From contig JAISZP010000109.1 in assembly GCA_031269135.1 (NCBI GenBank), forward strand, positions 1 to 7,288: 7,288 nt of DNA. The letters are read 5' to 3'. The translations under genes were made by a program, and so were the position numbers. Shown here in pieces: positions 1 through 5,941 of the stretch. The DNA comes from Deltaproteobacteria bacterium (GTDB taxonomy: Bacteria; Desulfobacterota; Desulfarculia; Adiutricales; Adiutricaceae). The notes beneath the pieces are model-generated. The model had not been told where the DNA came from. It did not search any database and was given only the letters and a program-made list of their open reading frames with translations. Within the stretch, counting starts at the first letter, position 1. Each line of letters starts with the position of its first letter.

Positions 1-445
1 TTCCTTGGACTCGATGTCTAAGGGACGGAGGCAGCCAACCGTCCGGCAAACAACGATTCGAAAACCGAGGTTCCCTATAAGGAAGTTTCGACCTCCGTCT
101 ACGGCGATAATAGCTGCGCAGTAAAAGGGCGAGCATAATCAGTTCTCCCCTATGTTCGAATTCTATTAATTCCAACACATGCGCTTTAGTTCCTCCTCTC
201 GTTTTCTCAAGGCGAACTAGGCCACTCCAGTAGTTTTACTGCCTGGATCCAATCTAAATTCCAAAGGCTGGAAATTAGAGTCCTCTGCAACCTATCAACC
301 ACTCTGATGGTGAAAGCAATCTGATGGTGAAAGAATGGAGTTTGCGGACTTGAACTCTTCCTCTCGAAAGAAGCATCCTGGCCCTTCTCTCAGTGCATGG
401 CGTCAAACGCTTTTTTCTCTTGTCTAAAACAAAAACTGACGTAAT
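1..445 (-). pseudogene. iscB: Broken 5' part of an IscB-type (RRXRR/HNH) RNA-guided nuclease gene; continues past the left edge
   Basis: IscB proteins are omega-RNA-guided endonucleases of IS200/IS605-type elements and relatives of the ancestor of Cas9. Translating the minus strand gives, in order: VFVLDKRKKRLTPC (PLMP-like start, about 436-395), RRARMLLSRGR, FTIRL; then in another frame QPLEFRLDPGSKTTGVA (RuvC-I with its Asp, about 270-220); then in a third frame VLELIEFEHRGELI, an Arg-rich bridge helix (YYRRRRRSKLPYREPRFSNR) and WLPPSLRHRV running off the window at 1. Lesions: an ATT (445-443) where ATG is expected, 6 nt after an AAGGA ribosome site; a 17-bp tandem duplication (303-333); and apparent 1-nt deletions near 288/289 and 219/220. 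Undoing the three indels restores one continuous frame: ...FTIRVVDRLAEDS..., then GVA(x)VRLEKTRGG. From 219 to 1 the frame is open, so decay is recent or mild. The HNH part lies outside the window, so IsrB (no HNH) is possible. The family assignment rests on remembered motifs. Confidence 0.85.
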
Positions 446-446
446 C

Positions 447-685
447 TATGTTCCTTTTTTTAGAACCTTTACGGGCCCCAATGACGCACCCTTACGGGTA
501 TCTCCCCTCGCAATGTCGCTATTCGGCGTTTTGTTCCAGAGTGTTTCGCGCTTGCCATATGCTTGTCTACAACTGGAACTTCAAGGGGTTGGGACTGAGC
601 AAGCTTCCCAACGTTGGTCTTAAACCTAATAACAACCTAGCGGGTTGGATACCGCTTTCCCTGGTCAACCGACTCTTGCGAGCCC
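447..685 (-). ncRNA. Omega-RNA (HEARO-type RNA) associated with the iscB remnant
   Basis: IscB guide RNAs are encoded immediately 5' of iscB on the same strand, with the guide at the RNA 5' end taken from the flanking DNA. This stretch sits exactly there and has no coding signal of its own. Visible helices on the minus strand: GGCTC-GCAA-GAGTC (684-671, GNRA loop); CCCAA (593-589) with TTGGG (481-477); inside it CCCCT (588-584) with AGGGG (508-504); inside that GTTCCAG (579-573) with CTGGAAC (539-533), a perfect 7-bp pair; and ACCC-GTAA-GGGT (499-488, GNRA loop). The nested order of these long-range pairs is hard to get by chance. A small GTTC/GAAC hairpin (467-450 region) lies just before the iscB start. 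Exact 5' and 3' ends are inferred. The pairing looks intact although the protein gene is broken. I recognise the class from position and fold, not from an alignment. Confidence 0.75.
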
Positions 686-705
686 CTAGGCTTTAGCCTA
701 GCGGG
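683..705 (-). terminator. Strong hairpin overlapping the stop codon of the ParB-like gene
   Basis: On the minus strand CTAGGC (701-696), loop TAAA (695-692) and GCCTAG (691-686) form a perfect 6-bp hairpin that contains the TAG stop (700-698). It is the last thing before the IscB element and would end the six-gene transcript. No U-tract follows, so it is either a non-classical terminator, a terminator whose U-run was displaced by the insertion, or a subterminal transposase-binding hairpin. The fold is seen; the role is inferred. Confidence 0.4.
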
Positions 706-1702
706 TAGTTGACTTGCAGCTGTCGTCGTTTGAAAAAAGCGACTTGAATTCCTGCTGGTCGGTCATTTCCAAAAGTTTGCGCGCCAGGTTCTTAAGGTCG
801 GCGGTGTCGGTGAAAGTCAATTTTATTGTGGTTTCTATGTCTTCCAACTGAGGATCAAGCTGTAGTTTAATGGCGCTGGGGAGCTTTAGAGCCTTCAGCG
901 ACTGGGCTCTCCTGTCGTTGAGTTCGCTGAGAGATGGAAATCGGCGACGAAGGAGAAAATCCCGCACTTGTTTCTCTCCATTTGGCCCGCCGAGCGCCGA
1001 CAGCTGCGGGTCTTGCAGTAAATAGTCAACGCTGATGGCTTCAATGCGTCGCAAGTCGTTGAGCCATTCAAGCCACTGCTTGCGGTTTTGGCGGCTGGGA
1101 AGGGTTCTGTCGAACAGATCCAGGGCGCTGGAGATTTCAGCTCGAGACCAGTGGCTGAAAGCGGTTATGTTGTCGAGATCCAAGCGACCGGCGGCTAGAG
1201 CCAAAAGGCCGTTTTCCGGGAGTTCGACGGCCCTTTCCAGAGCCGACAAGCGCTCTTGTTTCGGAATGTTCAACATTTCCTTGATGGACTCAAGTTCGGA
1301 TTCCTTGAGGGTGTTTTTAGCCAGATTCCAAGCCAGAGCTTTTTCAGCCTCGTTGTAGCCTCTGCTTAGATTGTCCGTAAAGACCATGAGCATCATCGTG
1401 ACCATTTCGCAGCTCGGGGCCAGACACGAGACGTAGCGGCGACCGAGCAGGCGTAGAGCCGCAAGCCTACGACCGCCGGAGATGACCATCGCTCGCCCGT
1501 CCGGACCTTGGGCGACCCACAATGCATGCAGTAACCCGATGGAGTCTATCGATTTGGCCAGTTCATCGATTGGACGACCTACCGAGAGACGGCAGCTCGT
1601 CAATTCATCGGTCGGCACTGAAAAAAAGGGGCCGGGCCAACGTCTGTCGGTATAACCGGACAGGTGCTTAAAGGGCCTTAATGGGGGAATTATGGTTTCC
1701 AT
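698..1702 (-). CDS. ParB N-terminal domain protein (ParB/RepB/Spo0J-like), function unassigned
   Basis: 334 aa. The N-terminal third resembles the ParB/Srx fold. After a short lead, residues ~28-52 look like the 'ideal residues to keep' region (VPTDELT..., ELAKSIDSIGLL), and SGGRRLAALRLLG (75-87) corresponds to the ParB box II GxRR motif, used in ParB proteins for CTP binding. NLSRGYNEAEKALAWNL (~112-128) matches the segment that follows in ParB-like proteins. The remainder is helical and charged with no motif I can name. The protein lacks a recognisable classical Spo0J C-terminal dimer domain and is not beside parA or an origin, so it is more likely a ParB-like DNA-binding or regulatory protein than the chromosome-segregation ParB. 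It starts 1 bp after the ridA stop with no clear ribosome site, suggesting coupling. Its stop lies inside a hairpin at the junction with the IscB element, so the last few codons may have been changed by the insertion. Confidence 0.75.
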   Translation of the reverse strand: METIIPPLRPFKHLSGYTDRRWPGPFFSVPTDELTSCRLSVGRPIDELAKSIDSIGLLHALWVAQGPDGRAMVISGGRRLAALRLLGRRYVSCLAPSCEMVTMMLMVFTDNLSRGYNEAEKALAWNLAKNTLKESELESIKEMLNIPKQERLSALERAVELPENGLLALAAGRLDLDNITAFSHWSRAEISSALDLFDRTLPSRQNRKQWLEWLNDLRRIEAISVDYLLQDPQLSALGGPNGEKQVRDFLLRRRFPSLSELNDRRAQSLKALKLPSAIKLQLDPQLEDIETTIKLTFTDTADLKNLARKLLEMTDQQEFKSLFSNDDSCKSTTR

Positions 1703-1703
1703 T

Positions 1704-2078
1704 TTAGAGCTCGGCTATGGCTTCTATTTCAATTTTGGCGCCGCGAGGCAGAGCGGCGACTTGGACGGTGCTCCTGGCCGGGAAGGCTCCGCTGAAAAAA
1801 GTGGCGTAGATTTCGTTGACTTCTTGGAAATCAGCCAAGTCGGTCATGAAGATCCCCACTCGTAAAACTTTATCCAAGGAACTGCCTGCGGCCGAGAGGA
1901 TGTTCGCGATGTTTGTGAGCGACTGACGAGCCTGCTCAGAAGCTTTTTGGGGCATTTGTCCGGTCGAGGGATCAATGGGGAGTTGCCCGGAGACGTAGAC
2001 GGTGGGACCAGAGACGATGGCCTGCGAATACGGACCAATGGCCGCTGGAGCAGTATTTGTGGAAATAGAATTTTTCAT
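1704..2078 (-). CDS. ridA: RidA family 2-iminobutanoate/2-iminopropanoate deaminase
   Basis: 124 aa, the usual length of the YjgF/YER057c/UK114 family. RidA hydrolyses reactive enamine/imine intermediates made by PLP enzymes (for example threonine dehydratase) in the cytoplasm and forms a trimer. Visible hallmarks: GPYSQA (15-20), VYVSGQLPIDP (27-37), and the C-terminal FPARSTVQVAALPRGAKIEIEAIA with the active-site Arg at R102 (matching Arg105 of E. coli) and Glu at E117. The ATG at 2078 is chosen over an upstream in-frame TTG at 2132 because it has a GGAGG ribosome site at the right distance and gives the family N-terminus. The longer version would overlap the end of uppS. It lies 37 bp after uppS and 1 bp before the ParB-like gene, within the same likely transcript. 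Confidence 0.95.
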   Translation of the reverse strand: MKNSISTNTAPAAIGPYSQAIVSGPTVYVSGQLPIDPSTGQMPQKASEQARQSLTNIANILSAAGSSLDKVLRVGIFMTDLADFQEVNEIYATFFSGAFPARSTVQVAALPRGAKIEIEAIAEL

Positions 2079-2080
2079 GA

Positions 2081-2088
2081 TTTCCTCC
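2081..2088 (-). promoter_or_regulatory. Ribosome binding site that fixes the ridA start
   Basis: The minus strand reads GGAGGAAATC followed by ATG (2078). This is the best Shine-Dalgarno match in the window and decides between the 124-aa start and the TTG start 54 bp upstream. Confidence 0.85.
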
Positions 2089-2115
2089 AAAATGAGTTTA
2101 GGAGATGAATTTACA

Positions 2116-2835
2116 TCAATCCGTTCGTCCAAAACGACGTTTTCTGGCTTTAAAATCGTTTAAGGCTGCGAGAAAGTCCGCCTCTCCAAAGTCCGGCCAT
2201 AGGGTATCGGTAAAAAACAGCTCGGCGTAAGCTAAATGCCACAAAAGAAAATTTGAGATTCGCTTCTCTCCGCCGGTGCGGATCAAAAGGTCCAAATCAG
2301 GGAGCTTCGCCGACCACATACGCTCCAAAAGAGAGTGCTGGGTTATTGAATTGGGATCCAATCTCGACTCTTTAGCGTCTATGGCCAGCGTCTTGGCCGC
2401 CTGGGTCAATTCAGAGCGGCTTCCGTAGGAAAGGGCCAAGGTCAGCACGAGATCTGTGTTTTTGGAAGTTATTTCCTCGGCTTGCCGAAGAGCCTTCAAG
2501 GCCTGCGGCGGCAGACGATCGAGATCGCCCATCGCGACTAAACGCACCCCTGATCTGAGCAGCTCTAAAGTTTCCGAGTCGATGTATTCCACTAATAGGG
2601 AAAATAGGTTGTTGACCTCTAAATCCGAGCGCGACCAGTTCTCGGTGGAGAAGGTGTAGAGGGTCAAAAAGCGCACCTTGTGTTTATGAGCGGCCTTTAG
2701 GATGACTCTGACCGGTTCGGCGCCCGCTCTGTGACCTTCCGAACGACCCAGGCCTCTGGCCTGAGCCCAGCGGCCGTTGCCGTCCATGATGATGCCCACA
2801 TGGTTGGGGGAATTATTTTGCTCTGCTGGATCCAT
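2116..2835 (-). CDS. uppS: Isoprenyl transferase (di-trans,poly-cis undecaprenyl diphosphate synthase)
   Basis: 239 aa, normal for the cis-prenyltransferase family. It adds isopentenyl diphosphate units in cis to farnesyl diphosphate, making the C55 carrier lipid for peptidoglycan and other envelope glycans; it acts in the cytosol at the membrane. Family blocks are all present: HVGIIMDGNGRWA with catalytic Asp18 (12-24), SEGHRAG (32-38), FLTLYTFSTENWSR (56-69), and the C-terminal RTGGEKRISNFLLW (186-199) with the diphosphate-binding arginines R186 and R192 and Ser194, then AYAELFF with the metal-binding Glu205. RTGG in place of RTSG is a common variant. The ATG start is followed by a short polar lead of 11 residues. 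Its ribosome site is weak (GGAAAG, 13 nt away). In many bacteria uppS is followed by cdsA; here it is followed by ridA. The 169-bp repeat-filled spacer upstream separates it from purB. Confidence 0.96.
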   Translation of the reverse strand: MDPAEQNNSPNHVGIIMDGNGRWAQARGLGRSEGHRAGAEPVRVILKAAHKHKVRFLTLYTFSTENWSRSDLEVNNLFSLLVEYIDSETLELLRSGVRLVAMGDLDRLPPQALKALRQAEEITSKNTDLVLTLALSYGSRSELTQAAKTLAIDAKESRLDPNSITQHSLLERMWSAKLPDLDLLIRTGGEKRISNFLLWHLAYAELFFTDTLWPDFGEADFLAALNDFKARKRRFGRTD

Positions 2836-2858
2836 AAATTGCGACGTTCTTTCCGAAT

Positions 2859-2887
2859 TGCATTAGTCCAAACTGCATTAGTCCAAA
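2859..2887 (-). repeat. Two direct copies of a 15-bp repeat upstream of uppS
   Basis: On the minus strand TTTGGACTAATGCA occurs twice with a 15-bp period. It looks like a shortened form of the 18-bp unit next to it: GTTTG-GACTAA with CATA missing between the two blocks. Confidence 0.8.
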
Positions 2888-2925
2888 TTTGATCGCTCTA
2901 AATCGTATCGTCCTTTTGATGCGGA

Positions 2926-3015
2926 AAACCGTTTAGTTTATGCAAACGGCTTAGTCTATGCAAACCGCTCAGTCTATATAAACCGCTTAGACTATGCAAA
3001 CCGCTCAGTCTATGC
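2926..3015 (-). repeat. Five tandem copies of an 18-bp repeat starting in the last codons of purB
   Basis: On the minus strand the unit GCATAGACTGAGCGGTTT is repeated five times with a strict 18-bp period (3015-2998, 2997-2980, 2979-2962, 2961-2944, 2943-2926), with 0-5 substitutions per copy (YATAGWCTRAGCSGTTT-like). The first copy supplies the last two purB codons and its TGA stop. A sixth, degenerate copy may follow at 2917-2936. Neighbouring copies can pair (AGTCTA with TAGACT), so the RNA could fold weakly. There is no T-run to make it a classical terminator. Confidence 0.92.
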
Positions 3016-4306
3016 CTAATCTCTTAAAGGTCTCGTGGGTGTAGCGGTTGAACCTGGTCAGCTTGAAGATCGAATTGAGCTGGCTTGGTTTAAGGTGGGC
3101 GGTGATCAAAGGATCGGCTTCAAGCAAGGTCCTGAAGTCCCCTTCGCCTTTGGCCGCCGCCATGGCTTTCGCTTGCACCAACGAGTAAGCCTCGACTCGG
3201 CTGAGACCGGCCCGACAAAGACTCAGCATCACTTCTTGCGAGTTGTACAGTCCGCGGGTTATCTGGAGATTTTCCATCATGCGCTGAGGATTTACGGACA
3301 TGTTGGCCACCAAGTACGACAGCCGGCAGATCAAAAAATCCACCAGTATCGTGGCGTCGGGGGCGATGATGCGTTCGGCGGACGAGTGGGAGATGTCCCT
3401 CTCGTGCCATAAGACCACGTCTTCCAAGGCCACCTGGGCCAAAGAGCGGACTACTCTGGCCAGTCCCACGATATTTTCGGAAAAGACGGGATTTTTCTTG
3501 TGCGGCATGGCTGACGAGCCTTTTTGGTTGAGACTGAAGGCTTCTTCGACTTCTCCGACCTCTGTTCTGGACAGATGCCTTATCTCCACCGCCAACCTTT
3601 CGGCTGAGGTGGCGATCAAGGCCAAGACCTGAAAGTACTCGGCATGGATGTCTCTGGGGATGATTTGAGTGCTCACGAGCGTCGGCTTAAGACCGAGTTT
3701 TTGCAAGGCGGCTTTCTCCAACGCGGGAGAGAGGGAAGAAGAACTGTAGTTGCCGACGGGGCCGGAGATCTTTCCCACGGAAATCGTTTGAACGGCGTTG
3801 TCGAATCGCGCCAGATTGCGCTGAAATTCGGCCAGAAATGAAGCGAGCTTGAGTCCGAACGATATCGGTTCGGCGTGTACTCCGTGACTGCGTCCGATGG
3901 TGGGAGTGCTGGAAAATTCGTTGGCTCTTCTGGCTAAGACCTCGGTCAAGACGATCAGGCCTTGCCGGATGAGATTGGAGGCCCTAACCAACCTTAAGGC
4001 CAAAGAGGTGTCCAGCACGTCGGAAGAAGTCAGGCCGAAGTGAAAATACCTGGCGGCAGGCCCGACTTTTTCTTCGATGTTGGTGACGAAGGCAATCACA
4101 TCGTGTTTAACTTCCGATTCAATTTGAGCTATACGTTCCACATCGAAGGCGGCATTATGGAGTATTTCCTCTGCTTCTTTGGCGGGAATCAAACCCATTT
4201 CCGCTTGGGTCTTGACTACGGCTAATTCCACCTCGAGCCAGGTGGCGTATTGGTTTTCCAAGGTCCATATGTTGGCCATTCGAGAGCGCTTGTATCTTTC
4301 TATCAT
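3005..4306 (-). CDS. purB: Adenylosuccinate lyase
   Basis: 433 aa, full length for the short bacterial PurB type (like B. subtilis). It catalyses two fumarate-releasing steps: SAICAR to AICAR in IMP synthesis, and adenylosuccinate to AMP. It is a cytoplasmic homotetramer with shared active sites. Visible signatures: MIERYKRSRMANIW at the N-terminus, KHDVIAFV with His68, TSSDVLDT (93-100), GRSHGVHAEP with the general-acid His141, and the fumarase-superfamily signature loop GSSAMPHKKNP (263-273), whose serine is the catalytic base. His68 and His141 fall at the same numbers as in B. subtilis PurB. A serine run SSSS (188-191) replaces the usual small-residue stretch after GPVGNY, a small oddity. 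The ATG is preceded by AGGAAAAG about 11 nt upstream. Spacers of ~170 bp on both sides make an own promoter possible, though none is clear. Confidence 0.97.
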   Translation of the reverse strand: MIERYKRSRMANIWTLENQYATWLEVELAVVKTQAEMGLIPAKEAEEILHNAAFDVERIAQIESEVKHDVIAFVTNIEEKVGPAARYFHFGLTSSDVLDTSLALRLVRASNLIRQGLIVLTEVLARRANEFSSTPTIGRSHGVHAEPISFGLKLASFLAEFQRNLARFDNAVQTISVGKISGPVGNYSSSSLSPALEKAALQKLGLKPTLVSTQIIPRDIHAEYFQVLALIATSAERLAVEIRHLSRTEVGEVEEAFSLNQKGSSAMPHKKNPVFSENIVGLARVVRSLAQVALEDVVLWHERDISHSSAERIIAPDATILVDFLICRLSYLVANMSVNPQRMMENLQITRGLYNSQEVMLSLCRAGLSRVEAYSLVQAKAMAAAKGEGDFRTLLEADPLITAHLKPSQLNSIFKLTRFNRYTHETFKRLGID

Positions 4307-4404
4307 TTTTCGACTTTTCCTGTTTAGAATTTAGGCGAGCTTGGCAATTAGAGCTCATGAGGGTGAAAGCTTCATCATGTCGTCGCAAAAGAGCCTGAAG
4401 CATG

Positions 4405-4439
4405 AAAATTGAACTAATTCAACCAACCAAAATTGAACT
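4405..4439 (-). repeat. Direct repeat AGTTCAATTTT, two copies with a 24-bp period, in the miaB-purB spacer
   Basis: The 11-bp sequence is found at 4405-4415 and 4429-4439 (minus orientation AGTTCAATTTT). Non-coding; no role seen. Confidence 0.6.
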
Positions 4440-4448
4440 GACCTTAAG

Positions 4449-4474
4449 ATTATGCAAACTTTAAAATTATGCAA
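4449..4474 (-). repeat. GCATAAT repeat pair just after the miaB stop, related to the post-purB repeat
   Basis: On the minus strand, a few bases after the miaB TGA, TTGCATAAT occurs twice with a 17-bp period (4474-4466, 4457-4449), within units GCATAATTTTAAAGTTT and GCATAATCTTAAGGTCA. The stretch GTTTGCATAATCTTAAGG closely resembles GTTTGCATAGTCTAAGCGG in the 18-bp array after purB, so both spacers seem to carry one repeat family in the same place and orientation relative to the upstream gene. Confidence 0.65.
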
Positions 4475-4480
4475 GCTTGG

Positions 4481-5941
4481 TCAAGCAAGTTTGGCGTCTA
4501 TTGTTTGGGCGATGGTTCCTAAAAGGCTTACCGGCCAGGCCTCGGTTATCGTCACCATGACCAATCTGCCGATCAGCGACGGCGGTCCAAAGAAGTTTAT
4601 GAGTTTAAGGGTTCGGCTTCTGCCGGTAAGTTGGCCTTGGCGGCGGGCGTGGCCTTCCACTAAGACCTCGAGAGTCTGACCGATGAGGTTTCGGTGAATT
4701 GAAAGCGTTATTTCTTTTTGAATGCTCTGAACTATGTCCAAACGACGGGATTTTTCTTCTTCGGATATCTTATCGCCTAGATCTTTAGCTTTGGTCATAG
4801 GGCGGTCGCTGTATTTGAAAGAAAAAATGAAGTCGAAGCGGACGGCCTCCAAGAGCGAAACGGTGTCTTCGAAATCTCTTTGGGTTTCTCCGGGAAAACC
4901 CACGATGACGTCGGTCGAAAGGGCTATATTGGGGCAAGTCTTCCTTAAGCTGTCGATCAACTCAAGGTATCTCGCCCGGTCGTAACGGCGGCCCATGGCC
5001 TTTAAGATGTCGTCTGAACCCGCTTGAACGGGCAGGTGTATGTGCTCGCACAACGGACCCAGGGCGCCGAAGAGATCGACTAATCGGCTTGGAAAATCCT
5101 TTGGGTGAGATGTTGTGAACCTAAGACGCTCAAGACCCGCAAGAGAAGAAATTTTAGTCAACAGAGAGACGAAATCCTCTCCGCCCCTGTGACCTTTGCG
5201 GCCGTAAGAATTGACGTTTTGACCAAGCAGAGTGATTTCTTTGGCGCCGCAATCTATGAGTTCTTTAGCCTCCGCGATTATTTCCTCTTGAGGCCGACTT
5301 ATCTCAGGGCCTCTTAAATATGGAACCACGCAGTAAGCGCAGTAGTTGTCGCAGCCCTGCATAATGGTCAGAAAGGCTGAGACGGGGGCCTTATCAGGCT
5401 TTGGTTTGGCCTCCATTTGTTTCGATTCGCTTGGCGGTCGATTGACCATCGGTATAGCGGTTCGGGATTGCGATTGACCGCAAAGCACCACCGGGGAGGG
5501 ATCGGAAGGCAGTCGTTCCAAGACCTCGGGGATTTCCGAGAGCCTTCCGGGTCCAATGACCAAGTTCAACCAAGGGATCTGCTTGATTAAGTCGGCGCCT
5601 TCCTGTTCAGCTACGCAGCCGCCCACGCCGATGACAAGACCAGGATTTTTTTTCTTTTGAGCTTTTAATCGGTTTAAGTGGCTGATGACGCGCTGAGCCG
5701 CTTTTTCCCGAATCGAGCAGGTGTTGACGAATATGAAGTCGGCTTCTTCGGCGCTGGCCGCCTTTCGCCAGCCGTAGCGGCGCATGATGTTCCATAATTG
5801 CGAAGAGTCGTAGACGTTCATCTGACAACCATAGGTCGTTATGAAGACGCGTCTGTCGGTACGTTCATCGATGCGTCCATCGGTGCGTTCATCGATGCGT
5901 TCATCGATATATTCATCGCGGTGTAGGAGTTTATCTGTCAT
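4481..5941 (-). CDS. miaB: tRNA-2-methylthio-N6-dimethylallyladenosine synthase
   Basis: 486 aa. MiaB is a radical-SAM methylthiotransferase that converts i6A37 to ms2i6A37 in tRNAs reading UNN codons, using two [4Fe-4S] clusters. The N-terminal UPF0004 domain has the three cluster ligands Cys39 (YGCQMN), Cys75 (NTCSIREKA) and Cys109 (GGCVAEQEG). The radical-SAM motif C-x3-C-x2-C is at Cys197, Cys201 and Cys204 (MQGCDNYCAYCVVPYLRG). The C-terminal TRAM domain holds GQLTGRSRTLKLINF and LIGRLVMVTITEAWPVSLLG. CSIREKA and the TRAM sequence fit MiaB rather than RimO or MtaB. The ATG at 5941 is chosen because it overlaps the stop of the upstream Gate gene as ATGA; the frame stays open further upstream, but only as a shadow of that gene. 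The protein carries about 27 extra N-terminal residues (DERIDERT-type repeats, 9-31) before the first conserved strand, encoded by a 12-bp tandem array. A Pro/Lys-rich linker (~169-187) precedes the radical-SAM core. Confidence 0.95.
   Translation of the reverse strand: MTDKLLHRDEYIDERIDERTDGRIDERTDRRVFITTYGCQMNVYDSSQLWNIMRRYGWRKAASAEEADFIFVNTCSIREKAAQRVISHLNRLKAQKKKNPGLVIGVGGCVAEQEGADLIKQIPWLNLVIGPGRLSEIPEVLERLPSDPSPVVLCGQSQSRTAIPMVNRPPSESKQMEAKPKPDKAPVSAFLTIMQGCDNYCAYCVVPYLRGPEISRPQEEIIAEAKELIDCGAKEITLLGQNVNSYGRKGHRGGEDFVSLLTKISSLAGLERLRFTTSHPKDFPSRLVDLFGALGPLCEHIHLPVQAGSDDILKAMGRRYDRARYLELIDSLRKTCPNIALSTDVIVGFPGETQRDFEDTVSLLEAVRFDFIFSFKYSDRPMTKAKDLGDKISEEEKSRRLDIVQSIQKEITLSIHRNLIGQTLEVLVEGHARRQGQLTGRSRTLKLINFFGPPSLIGRLVMVTITEAWPVSLLGTIAQTIDAKLA
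5858..5917 (-). repeat. Five tandem copies of a 12-bp repeat inside the miaB 5' end
   Basis: On the minus strand GATGAACGCATC-type units repeat with a 12-bp period (plus-strand copies at 5858-5869, 5870-5881, 5882-5893, 5894-5905, 5906-5917; a weaker sixth at 5846-5857). Being a multiple of 3 the array keeps frame and encodes DE(R/Y)(I/T) tetrapeptides. Copy-number changes would add or remove four residues without breaking miaB. Confidence 0.93.

Larger units (their letters stand above)
1..685 (-). mobile_element. Left-end part of an IS200/IS605-like IscB element (OMEGA element)
   Basis: Omega-RNA followed by iscB on one strand is the usual layout of IscB elements, which are mobilised by a TnpA Y1 transposase in cis or in trans. 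No tnpA is visible here. The left end is placed near 685 because the first conserved-looking RNA helix starts at 684, right after the parB-like stop region. The right end lies outside the window. IS200/IS605 elements make no target duplication, so none is expected. Boundary position is an inference. Confidence 0.6.

Noticed and set aside
23..44. GGACGG/CCGTCC hairpin as a terminator
   Set aside because: No T-run on either strand, and it lies within the iscB reading frame encoding LPDGWLPPSL.
46..139. Possible tmRNA tag (ANNDS...) on the plus strand
   Set aside because: No tRNA-like ends or ALAA-type tag ending; the same bases encode the conserved IscB bridge helix on the other strand.
341..360. 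tRNA T-loop-like GTTCAAGTC on the minus strand
   Set aside because: No acceptor or anticodon arm fits, and the bases encode the IscB GRVQVRKL segment.
448..696. Plus-strand open frames of 76 and 82 residues in the left region, one with a VYNW motif reminiscent of TnpB transposases
   Set aside because: They overlap the opposite-strand omega-RNA and the iscB start, have no ribosome site, and the surrounding residues do not continue as TnpB.
2079..2132. TTG-started longer RidA beginning MDERID, echoing the DERI repeats of MiaB
   Set aside because: The ATG at 2078 has a strong ribosome site and gives the normal RidA length; the resemblance to the miaB array is probably chance.
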